The notes under the pieces are model-generated. The model did no database searches and was not told the origin of the DNA. It saw only the letters and a list, made by a program, of their open reading frames with translations. From Halomicrobium katesii DSM 19301 (GTDB lineage: Archaea > Halobacteriota > Halobacteria > Halobacteriales > Haloarculaceae), in assembly GCF_000379085.1 (NCBI RefSeq), contig NZ_KB905378.1, positions 1,801,676-1,865,675 of the forward strand: DNA of 64,000 nt, read 5' to 3'. This document shows, in pieces, positions 14,933 through 24,036 of the stretch; position 1 is the first letter of the stretch, and each line of letters starts with the position of its first letter. Position numbers and translations under genes: made by a program.

Positions 14933-16331
14933 CAGTACCTCGCAAAGCGTCTTCTGCTAACTGCTTCTGACGAGTGAGTTCACTCCAAAACGGCAGCTGG
15001 ACTTGGAGTTGACGCGTATTCTTGCCCAACGATACCCCGAAGCTGTCGGAGTCGGCGGCCGACAGCCGCCGACACGACAGCGTTGCCACTGCTTGAAGAC
15101 CCATCCTAGCCGTGATTATCGCTCGAACCGGTCATCAGGAGGACGGTTCGCTGGAATCGACCGCCGAACTGAAAGAGCGTTCCATGCTGCGCGTGTGACC
15201 ATACGGATGAATTCCTCGAAGGGCCACCACCAGAGGCGACGCCCGCCTTGGCGGGGCGTCGCCACGTATTTCCAGTGGAGATACCGCCAGACGTTCTGTA
15301 CAAGCAGACTGATCACCACGAACAGCAACCGCCGAGTCTGATCGGTCACTGTCGTGGAAATCAGCGATGACTCTGACAGCCGGTAGGTCGCCTCAATACC
15401 GAACCGCTTGCCGTAGTGGCGGCGAGCCTGTCGCGGCGTGTCGATGAACGGCGCGTCGACGGCGTAGCCGTGACGCGCCACACCTTCCTCATCGTGGCGG
15501 CCCATTTGGTACGTACAGTCGATCATAACCGGGAATTCGACGGTCCACTTGTGACCGTCGAATTCCGTCGTGAGATCGTGTTCAATCTCACGACTCCACC
15601 CCTCGGATAGCTCCTGCTGAATATCGTTGCCCCATGCGACGACTGGCACGACGTACGCAAGGTTGTGCGCCTTCATCAGTGTGAGACACTTACCATCATA
15701 GAATTCGCTGTCGACGTACAGCGCTTTGACCTCGAAATCGAGGCTATCGACGAGACCAAGAAATTCTGCGAGGACGCTGCTGGCGGTGTCGCCGTCGGTC
15801 AGACGGCGCACCGCCAGCGTGTAGCGCTTGTTACGAACGCGGGCGTACAGTGTTGCGTAGGCGTGAAACGCGGTGGTTCCATCTTTCGCTTCGTTGTAGT
15901 AGAGACCGTCTGTCTTATCTCTGTCACCGTAGTAGGGCCGCAGGTGGAGATCAACGACGATCTCCACCTGCTCTGGAAGCACATCGAGCGTATGTTGCCT
16001 AAGAAGCGTGTTTCCGACGGTTTTGACTGTATCAAGATCGAGCTTCGTTCGAAGATGACGTAGAATGTTCGTGCTGGATGAGTTATCTTCACTCCGATCA
16101 CAGAGTGTGGAGATCGAGGTCCCGTCGGCGGTTGCGCCGACGAGGACCTCGTAGATGTCCTCGGGGTTGATATCAGCGTTCTCTCCAAGACTCACACCAA
16201 ATGCACCGGTGAGTGCGTTGACGAGAAAGTTAAGAAGCTGGTCCTCGTGGATTTCACCGTCTGCTTGCTGCTGTTGTTTGGTCACACTTCAGCAAGCAGG
16301 CCTCTCAACTAACAGGCTTTGCGAGGTACTG
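14933..16331. mobile_element. Complete ISH3-family insertion sequence
   Basis: A 1399-bp IS with 16-base perfect inverted ends, CAGTACCTCGCAAAGC (14933-14948) and its complement (16316-16331). It is flanked by the 5-bp target duplication ATGGT (14928-14932 and 16332-16336), as expected for ISH3. The single transposase gene is intact. The element sits between the two cis-prenyltransferase-like genes. A strong GTCGGCGG/CCGCCGAC hairpin (about 15053-15075) lies just beyond the end of the transposase gene. Confidence 0.92.
15116..16285 (-). CDS. ISH3-family transposase
   Basis: A 389-residue DDE-type transposase of the ISH3 family. Length and sequence style fit (start MTKQQQQADGEIHEDQL, then the DLHLRPYYGDRDKTDGLYYN catalytic block and the ALYVDSEFYDG block). 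It has no stop or frameshift and both IS ends are intact, so it may still be active. Base composition is lower in GC than the host genes. Confidence 0.93.
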   Translation of the reverse strand: MTKQQQQADGEIHEDQLLNFLVNALTGAFGVSLGENADINPEDIYEVLVGATADGTSISTLCDRSEDNSSSTNILRHLRTKLDLDTVKTVGNTLLRQHTLDVLPEQVEIVVDLHLRPYYGDRDKTDGLYYNEAKDGTTAFHAYATLYARVRNKRYTLAVRRLTDGDTASSVLAEFLGLVDSLDFEVKALYVDSEFYDGKCLTLMKAHNLAYVVPVVAWGNDIQQELSEGWSREIEHDLTTEFDGHKWTVEFPVMIDCTYQMGRHDEEGVARHGYAVDAPFIDTPRQARRHYGKRFGIEATYRLSESSLISTTVTDQTRRLLFVVISLLVQNVWRYLHWKYVATPRQGGRRLWWWPFEEFIRMVTRAAWNALSVRRSIPANRPPDDRFER

Positions 16332-16372
16332 ATGGTCGATAGAGGGGAACTACGTATCGCAGAGAGACCTTG

Positions 16373-16573
16373 TTACTCGGATTCTGTCACCGATGAGCTT
16401 CCCGTTTCATCCATTCGTAGTTTCTTACCTGCTTGGTACAATTCGTAGGAGAATAATCCCATCCCAAGTATGCTAATGGGCGGTATCAGAAGTATTATGC
16501 CCAGAATCTGTTTCCACCGAGGCATGTACTCTAACCGGGCCTCGACTTCCTCTATGAGGTTTCTTTGGCTCAC
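16373..16573 (-). CDS. Possible small single-helix membrane protein
   Basis: A 66-residue reading frame from a GTG at 16573. A hydrophobic segment (about 25-44, ILGIILLIPPISILGMGLFS) follows an N-terminal charged part. Base composition is unlike the neighbours (AT-rich), so it may have arrived with foreign DNA or be a relic. A TATA-like element sits only about 10 bases upstream, which is too near for a leaderless start. I cannot assign a function and it may not be expressed. Confidence 0.35.
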   Translation of the reverse strand: MSQRNLIEEVEARLEYMPRWKQILGIILLIPPISILGMGLFSYELYQAGKKLRMDETGSSSVTESE

Positions 16574-16749
16574 ACTGATACGTTATACCTACCAGAACAA
16601 ATGCATACCGACGACCAGTTCGCACACTGACTGAACGGGTGGTTCAACCTTCTCTGATCGGAACAAACGCTCGTGTAGATCAGTCTCTGGCCGGGTCTGG
16701 GCGGCCAAAATCCCGCGAGACTCACTCCGTTCGTCTGCCAACACTCGGA

Positions 16750-17358
16750 CTACCGCCCGAATCGGCGCTGTCGGTCCTGGTAGTCCCTGAGCGCGCGCAG
16801 GTAGTCACGCTCGCCGAAGTTCTGCCAGTTCACGTCCGTGAAGTACAGCTCGGAGTAGACGGACTGCCAGATCATGAAATCCGAGAGTCGTTCGGCACCG
16901 GTCTTGACCACCAGGTCCGGCGCGGTCGGGAAGACCAGTTGCTCCTCGACGACGCTTTCGTCGATCTCGTCGGGGGCGAGGTCGCCGTCGGCGACCGACT
17001 GAGCGATCGATCGGACGGCGATGGCGAACTCGTGTTTGCCGCCCAGCCCGATCGAGACGCCGATCGGGGCGTCTGCCGGATCGTCGTCGTCGGGTCCTCG
17101 AACGGCGACCTCGCGAGGGGCGCGCAGGGTCCGCAGCTCCGACTCGATCGTCGGGACAACCCCCTCGTCGAGGACGCTGACGTAGACGACGATCCGGTCG
17201 GCTCCGAACCGCACGGCCAGGTCGAAGAACCGCTCCAGAGTCTCGTAGGCACTGTCGACGAGCAGATCGCGCTCCGTGATGACGAGAGCGACTGTCTCGG
17301 GGAGCGCCGCGTCGCTCAACTGGAGGCGGACAGCGAGATACCGGTCGTAGATGGCCAC
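16750..17358 (-). CDS. cis-Prenyltransferase paralog lacking the catalytic DGNRR motif
   Basis: A 202-residue protein that aligns with UppS over its length. Where the catalytic DGN-R-R motif should be it has LVITERDLL, so the key Asp and Arg are missing, and the RTGGE motif reads KTGAERLSDF. The rest of the fold is kept: YSELYFTDVNWQNF and a C-terminal RQRRFGR, which carries the RXG motif that in bacterial and eukaryotic enzymes completes the active site. This is the reverse of the gene at 13757, so the pair may form a heteromer like DHDDS-NgBR. The start is GTG at 17358. It is convergent with the IS side and divergent from the DUF92 gene. Confidence 0.85.
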   Translation of the reverse strand: MAIYDRYLAVRLQLSDAALPETVALVITERDLLVDSAYETLERFFDLAVRFGADRIVVYVSVLDEGVVPTIESELRTLRAPREVAVRGPDDDDPADAPIGVSIGLGGKHEFAIAVRSIAQSVADGDLAPDEIDESVVEEQLVFPTAPDLVVKTGAERLSDFMIWQSVYSELYFTDVNWQNFGERDYLRALRDYQDRQRRFGR

Positions 17359-17495
17359 GCTGGGCCGTAGCGCGTCGGCCGGCGTAATTCTTCGGATCGG
17401 CGAGATCCACGTAGCGGGTCGCCCGTCGACCGCTCTCCGACGGCCGGTCGCCGAGTTCGGAAAGGGTAAGTGCCTCTCTACGGTACCAGCGTGAC

Positions 17496-18842
17496 GTGAC
17501 ATCTGCTGTCCGGCGGGCCGTCGGGTTCGCGCTGGTCGGGGCCGTGGCGCTCCTCGTGCCGCTCGTCGACGGCGTCGAGCCGCCGTGGCTGGCGACGGCG
17601 CTCGCGATCGCTCCGTTCGTGGGGATCGCGGCGCTCGCACTGACCGTCGTCGAGGACGGTCCGTTGTTCGAGCTGTTCGCCAGGCCGGGCGACCGCGAGG
17701 ACCAGACCCTGTACGGGCTCGCTGGCTTCGCCCTCTCGATCGCCGGGCTCTCGCTGCTGGCCCTCCAGTTCGGGCTCCCGATGTGGGTGTTCGTCGCCAG
17801 CGTGTTCGTGCTGGCCGGCGGGAATCTCGGCACGCGGCTGGTCGAGCGCGTGACCGCCGACGCGGTAGCCGCGACTGCCGGGTTCGTGACGGCGGGGTTC
17901 CTGGCGGCGACCGCCGGGAGCGGCGTCTCGGCGATGCTGGCCGGCCGACCGCTGACGAGTCAGTTCCTCGCGCTGCTTGCGTTCTACGCGATCAGCGGCG
18001 CGCTGCTGGCGGCGCTGCTGCGTGCGGTCCTGTTCGAGCGTGACGACCCGCTAGTGTTGTTCTCGATCGGGCTGTTGCTGTGGCTGTTCTCCGATCTCCC
18101 CTTGCACGACGTGACGACGGGGCGTATCGCCCTCGCGCTGGGCGTGACGGTCGTCCTCGGCTACGTCTCCTACGCGCTCGATACGGCGTCGCTGCCGGGG
18201 ATGCTCACCGGCGTCTTCCTCGGTCTCCTGACGATCGTTCTCGGTGACTTCCGGTGGTTCGCCATGCTCATCACCTTCTTCGGTCTCGGTGGTCTGGCGA
18301 CGAAGTTCCGCTACGACGAGAAACTCGATCGCGGCATCGCCGAAGAAAACGAGGGGGCTCGGGGCAGCGGCAACGTCCTCGCCAACTCCATCGTCGCGCT
18401 CGTGGCCGTCCTCGCCGCGGCGGCGAGCCCGAGCCACACCGGCATCGATCCGATGTTGCTGCTGTACGCCTTCGCGGGCGCGGTCGCCGCCGCGATGAGC
18501 GACACCTTCTCCAGCGAGTTCGGCGGCCTCTACGACAATCCGCGGCTGATCACGACGCTCCGGCGCGTCGAACCCGGCACGGACGGCGGCGTGACCTGGC
18601 AGGGTGCCGTCGCCGGGCTGGTCGGCTCGGGCATCGTCGCCGGCATCGCTGGCGGGCTGTTCGCGGACATCGGAGCCGTCGGCGCGCTCGTGATCCTCGG
18701 TGCCGGCTTCTTCGGCATGCTGGTCGACAGCTTCCTCGGGGCGACGGTCGAGGGCGAGACGGTCGGCAACCAGAGCGTGAACCTGCTGGCCACGCTGGCG
18801 GCGGCGGTGGCCGGCGGACTCGCCTTCCAGTTCGTGCTATGA
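17496..18842 (+). CDS. DUF92-family membrane protein
   Basis: A 448-residue polytopic protein with about twelve helices. The stretch GGLATKFRYDEKLDRGIAEE followed by GSGNVLANS and MSDTFSSEFGGL is typical of DUF92, a family that includes plant VTE6 phytyl-phosphate kinase. In haloarchaea a polyprenol kinase or related isoprenoid-salvage function is conceivable, which would suit the neighbouring prenyltransferase-like gene 137 bases away. Start is GTG at 17496. The final ATGA overlaps the acetyltransferase start. Confidence 0.85.
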   Translation: MTSAVRRAVGFALVGAVALLVPLVDGVEPPWLATALAIAPFVGIAALALTVVEDGPLFELFARPGDREDQTLYGLAGFALSIAGLSLLALQFGLPMWVFVASVFVLAGGNLGTRLVERVTADAVAATAGFVTAGFLAATAGSGVSAMLAGRPLTSQFLALLAFYAISGALLAALLRAVLFERDDPLVLFSIGLLLWLFSDLPLHDVTTGRIALALGVTVVLGYVSYALDTASLPGMLTGVFLGLLTIVLGDFRWFAMLITFFGLGGLATKFRYDEKLDRGIAEENEGARGSGNVLANSIVALVAVLAAAASPSHTGIDPMLLLYAFAGAVAAAMSDTFSSEFGGLYDNPRLITTLRRVEPGTDGGVTWQGAVAGLVGSGIVAGIAGGLFADIGAVGALVILGAGFFGMLVDSFLGATVEGETVGNQSVNLLATLAAAVAGGLAFQFVL

Positions 18843-19249
18843 TCCGCGAGGGCCAGCCCGGCGACTGGCCCCAGCTGCGACGCATTCAGGCCGCGACGCT
18901 GTCGGACCCGTGGCCGGAGCTACTGGAGCTGGCGCTCGGCAAGCCGTCGCTGGTCCTGATCCTGACCGTCGACGAACCCATCGGCTACGCGCTCGCCGTC
19001 CCCGACGACGAGGTCGCCTACGTCGCGGAGTTGGCGATCGCGCCCGACAGACAGGGCGAGGGCAACGGAAGCCGCCTGATGCGGGCACTGCTGGACCGAC
19101 TGGCCGAGCACGGAATCGACACGGTACGGCTCACCGCGCGGGCCGACGCCGGGCGCGTCCACGCGTTCTACCGCGGGTTCGGATTCACCGTCGTCGAGGA
19201 GATACCGGACCACTACGACGACGCCGACGGTCTGGTGTTCGAGCGGTAA
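18839..19249 (+). CDS. GNAT-family N-acetyltransferase
   Basis: A 136-residue GNAT protein. Motif A reads VAELAIAPDRQGEGNGSRLM (Q-x-x-G-x-G type acetyl-CoA binding), with a C-terminal motif B around FYRGFGFTVVEE. The acceptor substrate is unknown; RimI-like or small-molecule acetylation are possible. The ATG overlaps the TGA of the DUF92 gene, so the two are coupled. Confidence 0.9.
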   Translation: MIREGQPGDWPQLRRIQAATLSDPWPELLELALGKPSLVLILTVDEPIGYALAVPDDEVAYVAELAIAPDRQGEGNGSRLMRALLDRLAEHGIDTVRLTARADAGRVHAFYRGFGFTVVEEIPDHYDDADGLVFER

Positions 19250-20608
19250 CTACAGGTCTTCGATCGTCCGCACGCGGACCGCCGTCGGCTGTTTGACGAA
19301 CTCGCCGGTCTGTCGGGCGACGATCTCGTCGACGCCCCGCTGGGCAGCCACGTCGAGGAGTCGCTGGGAGAGCGTGTCGTCGAGGACGACCGCCGCCGGG
19401 ACCGGATCGGCCGCCTCGACGAGCGCGAACGCCTCGCTCGCGGGACCGTCACGGAGAACGCTCGCCTCGTCGTCGAGCAGCCGGACGGTCCCGGTGCCCT
19501 CGGCGACGACCGCCTGTGCGTGTGCCGCCACCGTCGACGGCGACGCGTCGTCGCTGGCGTCCTGGCCGCCGTCGTCGGGCTCGCCGGGCGACCGCTCGAC
19601 GGCGTCTGGCGACGCTTGGCCGCCGGCGCTCTCGCTGTCGACCTCGGGGGTCACTGGGTCGACTGTCTCGGACGGAGCCGCCGCGTCGGCGGTCCCGACC
19701 TCGGCGTCGATGTCTCGGCCGCCGGAGGTGACCGCACGTGGCTCGTCGAGCTCGTCGGGTTCGTCCTCGGACGCGTCCGGCGTCGCCGCGACCGGGGCCG
19801 GACTACCTTCGTCGACGGCCTCGTAGGGGACCTTGTCCCGGAGCGCCGCGAGAATCTGTGAGCGCGAGAGGTCCTCGACGCACGTGCCGGCCGGCGCGAA
19901 GGCGACGTGATCGACCGCACCGACCTGTGCCAGCTCTTTCAGGATCAACTCGCCGCCGCGGTCGCCGTCGAGGAACGCGGTGACGGTCCGCTCGCGGCTC
20001 AGGTCGGCGATCGCCTCGGGCACGTCCGTCCCCTCGACGGCGACAGCGTTTTTGATCCCGAACTGGAGCAACTGGAGCACGTCGGCCCGCCCCTCGACGA
20101 CGATGACGGCGTCGCTCTCGGCGACGCGCGGGCCGGCGGGCAGTCCCTCGTACTCGGTGATATCCGCGACGCGGAGGCGCTGGCGGACCTCTTCGACGAT
20201 GTCGTGGGAGGTGATCGCCTCGGCCTCGAAGTCCGCCAGCAGCTCCGTGGCTCGTTCGACGACCTCGCGGCGCTTCGCATGTCGGACGTCTTCGAGGTCG
20301 GTGACGGTGACGGTCGCACGGCACGGTCCGACCCGCTCGATCGTCTCCAGCGACGCCGCGAGGATCGCCGTCTCGACGCGGTCGAGTCCGCTCGCGATCG
20401 TGATCTCGCCGAAGGACTGTCCCCCCTCGGAGGTCACTTCGACGTCGACGCGCCCGACTTTCGACCCCTCCTGTAGCTCCCGGAGGTCGAGCTCGTCGCC
20501 GAGCAGCCCTTCGGTCTGTCCGAAGACTGCGCCGACGACGTCGTTGCGCTCGACGACGCCGTTCGCGGTAAAGTCTGCGTGGATGAGATATTTCGTAGAG
20601 TCCTGCAT
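19250..20608 (-). CDS. dnaG: Archaeal DnaG-like primase
   Basis: A 452-residue archaeal DnaG. The N-terminal DnaG-specific region is followed by a TOPRIM domain (VIVVEGRADVLQLLQFGIKN, then AFLDGDRGG) and a C-terminal acidic, low-complexity stretch (about 280-380) with a final small domain. Archaeal DnaG makes primers in vitro and associates with the exosome. It is convergent with the GNAT gene, with a one-base gap. The start is ATG at 20608. Confidence 0.95.
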   Translation of the reverse strand: MQDSTKYLIHADFTANGVVERNDVVGAVFGQTEGLLGDELDLRELQEGSKVGRVDVEVTSEGGQSFGEITIASGLDRVETAILAASLETIERVGPCRATVTVTDLEDVRHAKRREVVERATELLADFEAEAITSHDIVEEVRQRLRVADITEYEGLPAGPRVAESDAVIVVEGRADVLQLLQFGIKNAVAVEGTDVPEAIADLSRERTVTAFLDGDRGGELILKELAQVGAVDHVAFAPAGTCVEDLSRSQILAALRDKVPYEAVDEGSPAPVAATPDASEDEPDELDEPRAVTSGGRDIDAEVGTADAAAPSETVDPVTPEVDSESAGGQASPDAVERSPGEPDDGGQDASDDASPSTVAAHAQAVVAEGTGTVRLLDDEASVLRDGPASEAFALVEAADPVPAAVVLDDTLSQRLLDVAAQRGVDEIVARQTGEFVKQPTAVRVRTIEDL

Positions 20609-20721
20609 TCCTGGATTCCAGTTGCCGGGGAATCGACCCCGTATTCGTGTCGAAAAGACGTTCGATTGGCCGCCTCAAATAGCTGCCGACCGGTCCCCGT
20701 CGGGCTGTGGGTCGGACTCGT

Positions 20722-21459
20722 CTACCGGACTGCACCGGAGAGCACGTCCGCGCCGTTTTCCAGCGCCGTCACGGGGTCGTCGGGTTCGTCGTTCTCGAAG
20801 ACGGCCCACTCGGCGTCGATCTCCCGGGCGGCCGTCGCGACGGCGTCGACGTCGAGGTCGCCCTCGCCCAGCGGGGGGGCGTCCTCGCTGTCGAGGCGAA
20901 CGTCTTTGAAGTGGACCAGCGAGATGCGGTCGGCGTACTCGTGGAGGAGAGCGACGGGATCTGCGCCCCCGTACAGCGCCCAACCGGCGTCGACCTCGAA
21001 CATGAGGTCGTCGCTGGACCGTTCGACGAGCAGATCGAAGGCCACGCCCTCGTCGGTCTCGGCGAACTCCTGGTCGTGGTTGTGGTAATGCAACTGTAGC
21101 CCGCGGTCCGCGACCGCCCTGGCCAGCTCCGAGAGTCGTTCGGCCGTCGCCTCGACGGCCGCGACCGTCTCGAAGTGTTCCGGATCGAGCCACGGGACGA
21201 CGATGTCCTCGTAGCCCAGCGCCTCCGCGGTCTCGATCACGTCGTCGAGGTCCGCTTCGAGGGCCTCGATCCCGACGTGTGCGGCGGCGGCAGTGAGACC
21301 GGCGTCTTCGAGGGCCCCTCGGATCTCTGCGGTGGACGCTTCGTCGACGCGATAGGCGAACTCGACGCCGTCGAACCCGGCGTCACCGACGCGGGCGAGC
21401 ACGTCGAGAATCGATCCGTCGATCTCGCGGAGCGTGTACAGCTGGATTGCGGTCTGCAT
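20722..21459 (-). CDS. Sugar phosphate isomerase/epimerase-type TIM-barrel protein
   Basis: A 245-residue xylose-isomerase-like (AP endonuclease 2 fold) protein. Start MQTAIQLYTLRE; metal-site pieces include LHYHNHDQEF, VDAGWALYGG and ISLVHFKDV. Such proteins include IolE, IolI and sugar dehydratases or epimerases; the exact substrate cannot be told. I chose the ATG at 21459, which fits the family start; the longer upstream frame is shadow. Confidence 0.88.
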   Translation of the reverse strand: MQTAIQLYTLREIDGSILDVLARVGDAGFDGVEFAYRVDEASTAEIRGALEDAGLTAAAAHVGIEALEADLDDVIETAEALGYEDIVVPWLDPEHFETVAAVEATAERLSELARAVADRGLQLHYHNHDQEFAETDEGVAFDLLVERSSDDLMFEVDAGWALYGGADPVALLHEYADRISLVHFKDVRLDSEDAPPLGEGDLDVDAVATAAREIDAEWAVFENDEPDDPVTALENGADVLSGAVR

Positions 21460-21650
21460 GCGTCGGCGTTGCGGACGTGCCCTCAAATAGCTACGGCCGC
21501 GTTTCGACCGAACTCGCCCGTCCCGACCACCGACCGTCGCCGGCCGCTCCCGACGCCCCCGCGACGGCAGATTGAACAGAATATCTCTTCAACTTCCCGA
21601 ATCGAATAGCCGTTACCTCTATGTTGGTCCAGTTGCAAGCCAGCACAACG

Positions 21651-21905
21651 ATGTGGGACGGCTCGAACTGGGCACGCAGTCGCTTCGAGGCGCTCGGGTG
21701 GGCACTCGCCGCGCTCGCAGTGGCGGCACTGGCGGTCCCGTGGTTCCTCTGGCGAGACAGCACTGTCGCCGCCGGGCTGCCGCTGTGGGTGTGGTGGCAC
21801 GTCGGCTGGATGGGGCTGGCGTCGGTCGCCTTCTACGCGTTCACCCGCTACGGCTGGGGCGTCGGCGTCGAGACCGAGACGCCGGAGGTGAGTCGCGATG
21901 GCTGA
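21651..21905 (+). CDS. DUF3311-like small membrane subunit
   Basis: An 84-residue protein with two transmembrane helices (about 12-30 and 42-60), PWFLWRDSTVAAGLPLWVWW between them. It fits DUF3311, which in many organisms is encoded just before a sodium/solute symporter and behaves as its accessory subunit. The gene overlaps the symporter start by eight bases. A more upstream ATG at 21621 would add ten residues; I prefer 21651, though this is uncertain. Confidence 0.8.
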   Translation: MWDGSNWARSRFEALGWALAALAVAALAVPWFLWRDSTVAAGLPLWVWWHVGWMGLASVAFYAFTRYGWGVGVETETPEVSRDG

Positions 21906-23472
21906 CACGACGATCCAGCTAGGCATCGTCGGCGGCTACATGGTACTGGCGGCGGCCATCGGCGTCGTCGCCTACCGCCTGACCGACCGCACGGCGGAAG
22001 ACTACTACCTCGCCAGCCGGACCTTCGGCACGGTCGTCCTCCTCTTTACGACGTTCGCGACGCTGCTGTCGGCCTTTACCTTCTTCGGCGGCCCGAACCT
22101 CACCTTCGCGCAGGGACCCGAGTGGCTGCTGGTGATGGGGCTGATGGACGGGATCATCTTCGCCGTCCTCTGGTACGTGCTGGGGTACAAGCAGTGGCTC
22201 GTCGGCCAGCGCCACGGCTACGTCACGCTCGGGGAGATGCTGGGCGATCGCTTCGGCTCGCGTCTCCTCCGCGGGCTCGTGGCGGCGATCAGTCTCTTCT
22301 GGCTCTTCCCCTACGTGATGCTCCAGCAGAAGGGTGCCGGACAGGCGATCGTCGGACTGACCGACGGCGCGGTCCCGTTCTGGGTCGGTGCCGGCGGCAT
22401 CACGCTCTTTATGATCGTCTACGTCGCCGTCTCGGGGATGCGCGGGGTCGCCTGGACGGACACGCTCCAGGGCATCGTCATGCTGGGCCTCATCTGGGTG
22501 GCCGTCGCCTGGATCCTCTCGGCTGTCGGCGGCCCGGCGGCGGCGACGGACCGACTGGCCGAGACCAACCCCGAGTTCCTCGCGCTCGGCGGCGGGCTGT
22601 ACTCACCGGAGTACGTCCTCTCGACGGCGATCTCCATCGCCTTCGGCGTGACGATGTTCCCCCAGATCAACCAGCGCTTCTTCGTCGCTCGCTCCCAGAA
22701 AGTGCTCAAGCGGACGCTGGCGCTGTGGCCCGTACTGGTGGTCCTACTGTTCGTCCCCGCGTTCATGCTGGGCGCGTGGGCCGCCGGCCTGGGCGTCACC
22801 GTTCCGGAGAACGGCAACGTGATTCCCGCGGTGCTCAACGAGTACACCGCCGGGTGGTTCACGGCAGCCGTCGTCGCCGCGGCGCTGGCCGCCATGATGT
22901 CCTCCAGCGACTCGATGCTACTCTCGGGCGCGTCGTATCTCACCCGCGACCTCTACCGACCGGTGACCGACCTCGCCGAGGAGGAGCCGACGCTGCCGGA
23001 CCGCGCGTCGCTGGTGAACCGCGTCCGCCGATCCCTGCTCGCGGCCGCCGTCTCCGTCGGTTGCGCGCTTCACTCCGACCGCGACCGGGAGGCGCTGCTC
23101 GCACGCGCGGGGGTCGTCGTCTTCGCGACGGTCTCGTTCGTCGCCAGCCTCTACGCGCCGGGAACGCTCGTCCAGATCGGCGACACCGCGTTCGGCGGCT
23201 TCGCCCAGCTGGCCCTGCCCGTCATCGTCGCGCTGTACTGGCCCCGGACGACCCGCTGGGGAATGTACGCCGGCATCGGGGGCTCGCAGCTGTTCTACCT
23301 CGCCAGCGTCTTCCTCCCGTTCGTGCCCGGCAGCTACCTCGGGGGCTGGTCGGCCAGCGTCGTCGGGATGGTGCTGGGACTGGGCCTGACCGTCGGCGTC
23401 TCGCTCGTGACGAGCGCGTCCCCCGGCGAGGACGCCGGCCTGTACAGCGTCTCGGGTGTCGACGGCGACTGA
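21898..23472 (+). CDS. Sodium:solute symporter (SSS family)
   Basis: A 524-residue protein with about thirteen helices. The family core is present: ASRTFGTVVLLFTTFATLLSAFTFFG, GVAWTDTLQG and MMSSSDSMLLSGASYLTRDL. Together with the DUF3311 partner it likely imports a monocarboxylate or similar organic anion with Na+; the exact substrate is not visible. The TGA stop is followed by ATACTGCCGG, the end of a hairpin-like element. Confidence 0.9.
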   Translation: MADTTIQLGIVGGYMVLAAAIGVVAYRLTDRTAEDYYLASRTFGTVVLLFTTFATLLSAFTFFGGPNLTFAQGPEWLLVMGLMDGIIFAVLWYVLGYKQWLVGQRHGYVTLGEMLGDRFGSRLLRGLVAAISLFWLFPYVMLQQKGAGQAIVGLTDGAVPFWVGAGGITLFMIVYVAVSGMRGVAWTDTLQGIVMLGLIWVAVAWILSAVGGPAAATDRLAETNPEFLALGGGLYSPEYVLSTAISIAFGVTMFPQINQRFFVARSQKVLKRTLALWPVLVVLLFVPAFMLGAWAAGLGVTVPENGNVIPAVLNEYTAGWFTAAVVAAALAAMMSSSDSMLLSGASYLTRDLYRPVTDLAEEEPTLPDRASLVNRVRRSLLAAAVSVGCALHSDRDREALLARAGVVVFATVSFVASLYAPGTLVQIGDTAFGGFAQLALPVIVALYWPRTTRWGMYAGIGGSQLFYLASVFLPFVPGSYLGGWSASVVGMVLGLGLTVGVSLVTSASPGEDAGLYSVSGVDGD

Positions 23473-23535
23473 TACTGCCGGTCGTCCGAGACCCATAGGT
23501 GAAGATACAAGAGCGTCGAACCCAACTATTCGAGT

Positions 23536-23916
23536 ATGGATTCAACGGACAACGTTGGCGGCCGTGATCGGATCGCACGCGCGCTACTGGCGGTCGTGCT
23601 GAGTGTCGCAGCGCTTCGCTCGCTCCGGAACGGCAAGCGACTGCGCGGTCTGCTCGCCGGGATCGGCGCACTTGCCTTCGGCTTCAACGCCACGACGAAG
23701 TACTGCGGGCTCAACGACGCGCTCGGCGTCGACACGACCGGCGACGAGGTCACCGTCGACATCGACGAACTGCGAGGCGAGGACACGGAGACCGTCGTCG
23801 AGGACGCGTCCGACGACGGCGGACTCACCTGTGCCGACTGCGGCGAGCCGATCGTCCCCGGCGAGCGTCGCGGCCCCGACGAGAGCGGCGAGATCGTCCA
23901 CGATCGTTGTCACTGA
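23536..23916 (+). CDS. DUF2892-like membrane protein with a zinc-ribbon tail
   Basis: A 126-residue protein. The N-terminal part (about 1-70, MDSTDNVGGRDRIARALLA) has two short hydrophobic helices and the conserved YCGLNDALG, as in the DUF2892/YgaP-type inner-membrane domain. The C-terminal part has a cysteine pair LTCADCGEPI and a final HDRCH, probably a zinc site. Function unknown. Confidence 0.82.
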   Translation: MDSTDNVGGRDRIARALLAVVLSVAALRSLRNGKRLRGLLAGIGALAFGFNATTKYCGLNDALGVDTTGDEVTVDIDELRGEDTETVVEDASDDGGLTCADCGEPIVPGERRGPDESGEIVHDRCH

Positions 23917-24036
23917 CACTGTCGCGGACGCCTCACCGACGGACAGCCAACGAAGTACAGTCGTTCTGTTACTTCGTGCTCACGACCGATAACTGGAGAC
24001 GGAATTTTTTGTGTTAGCTTTGCTGAATTGCCGAAC

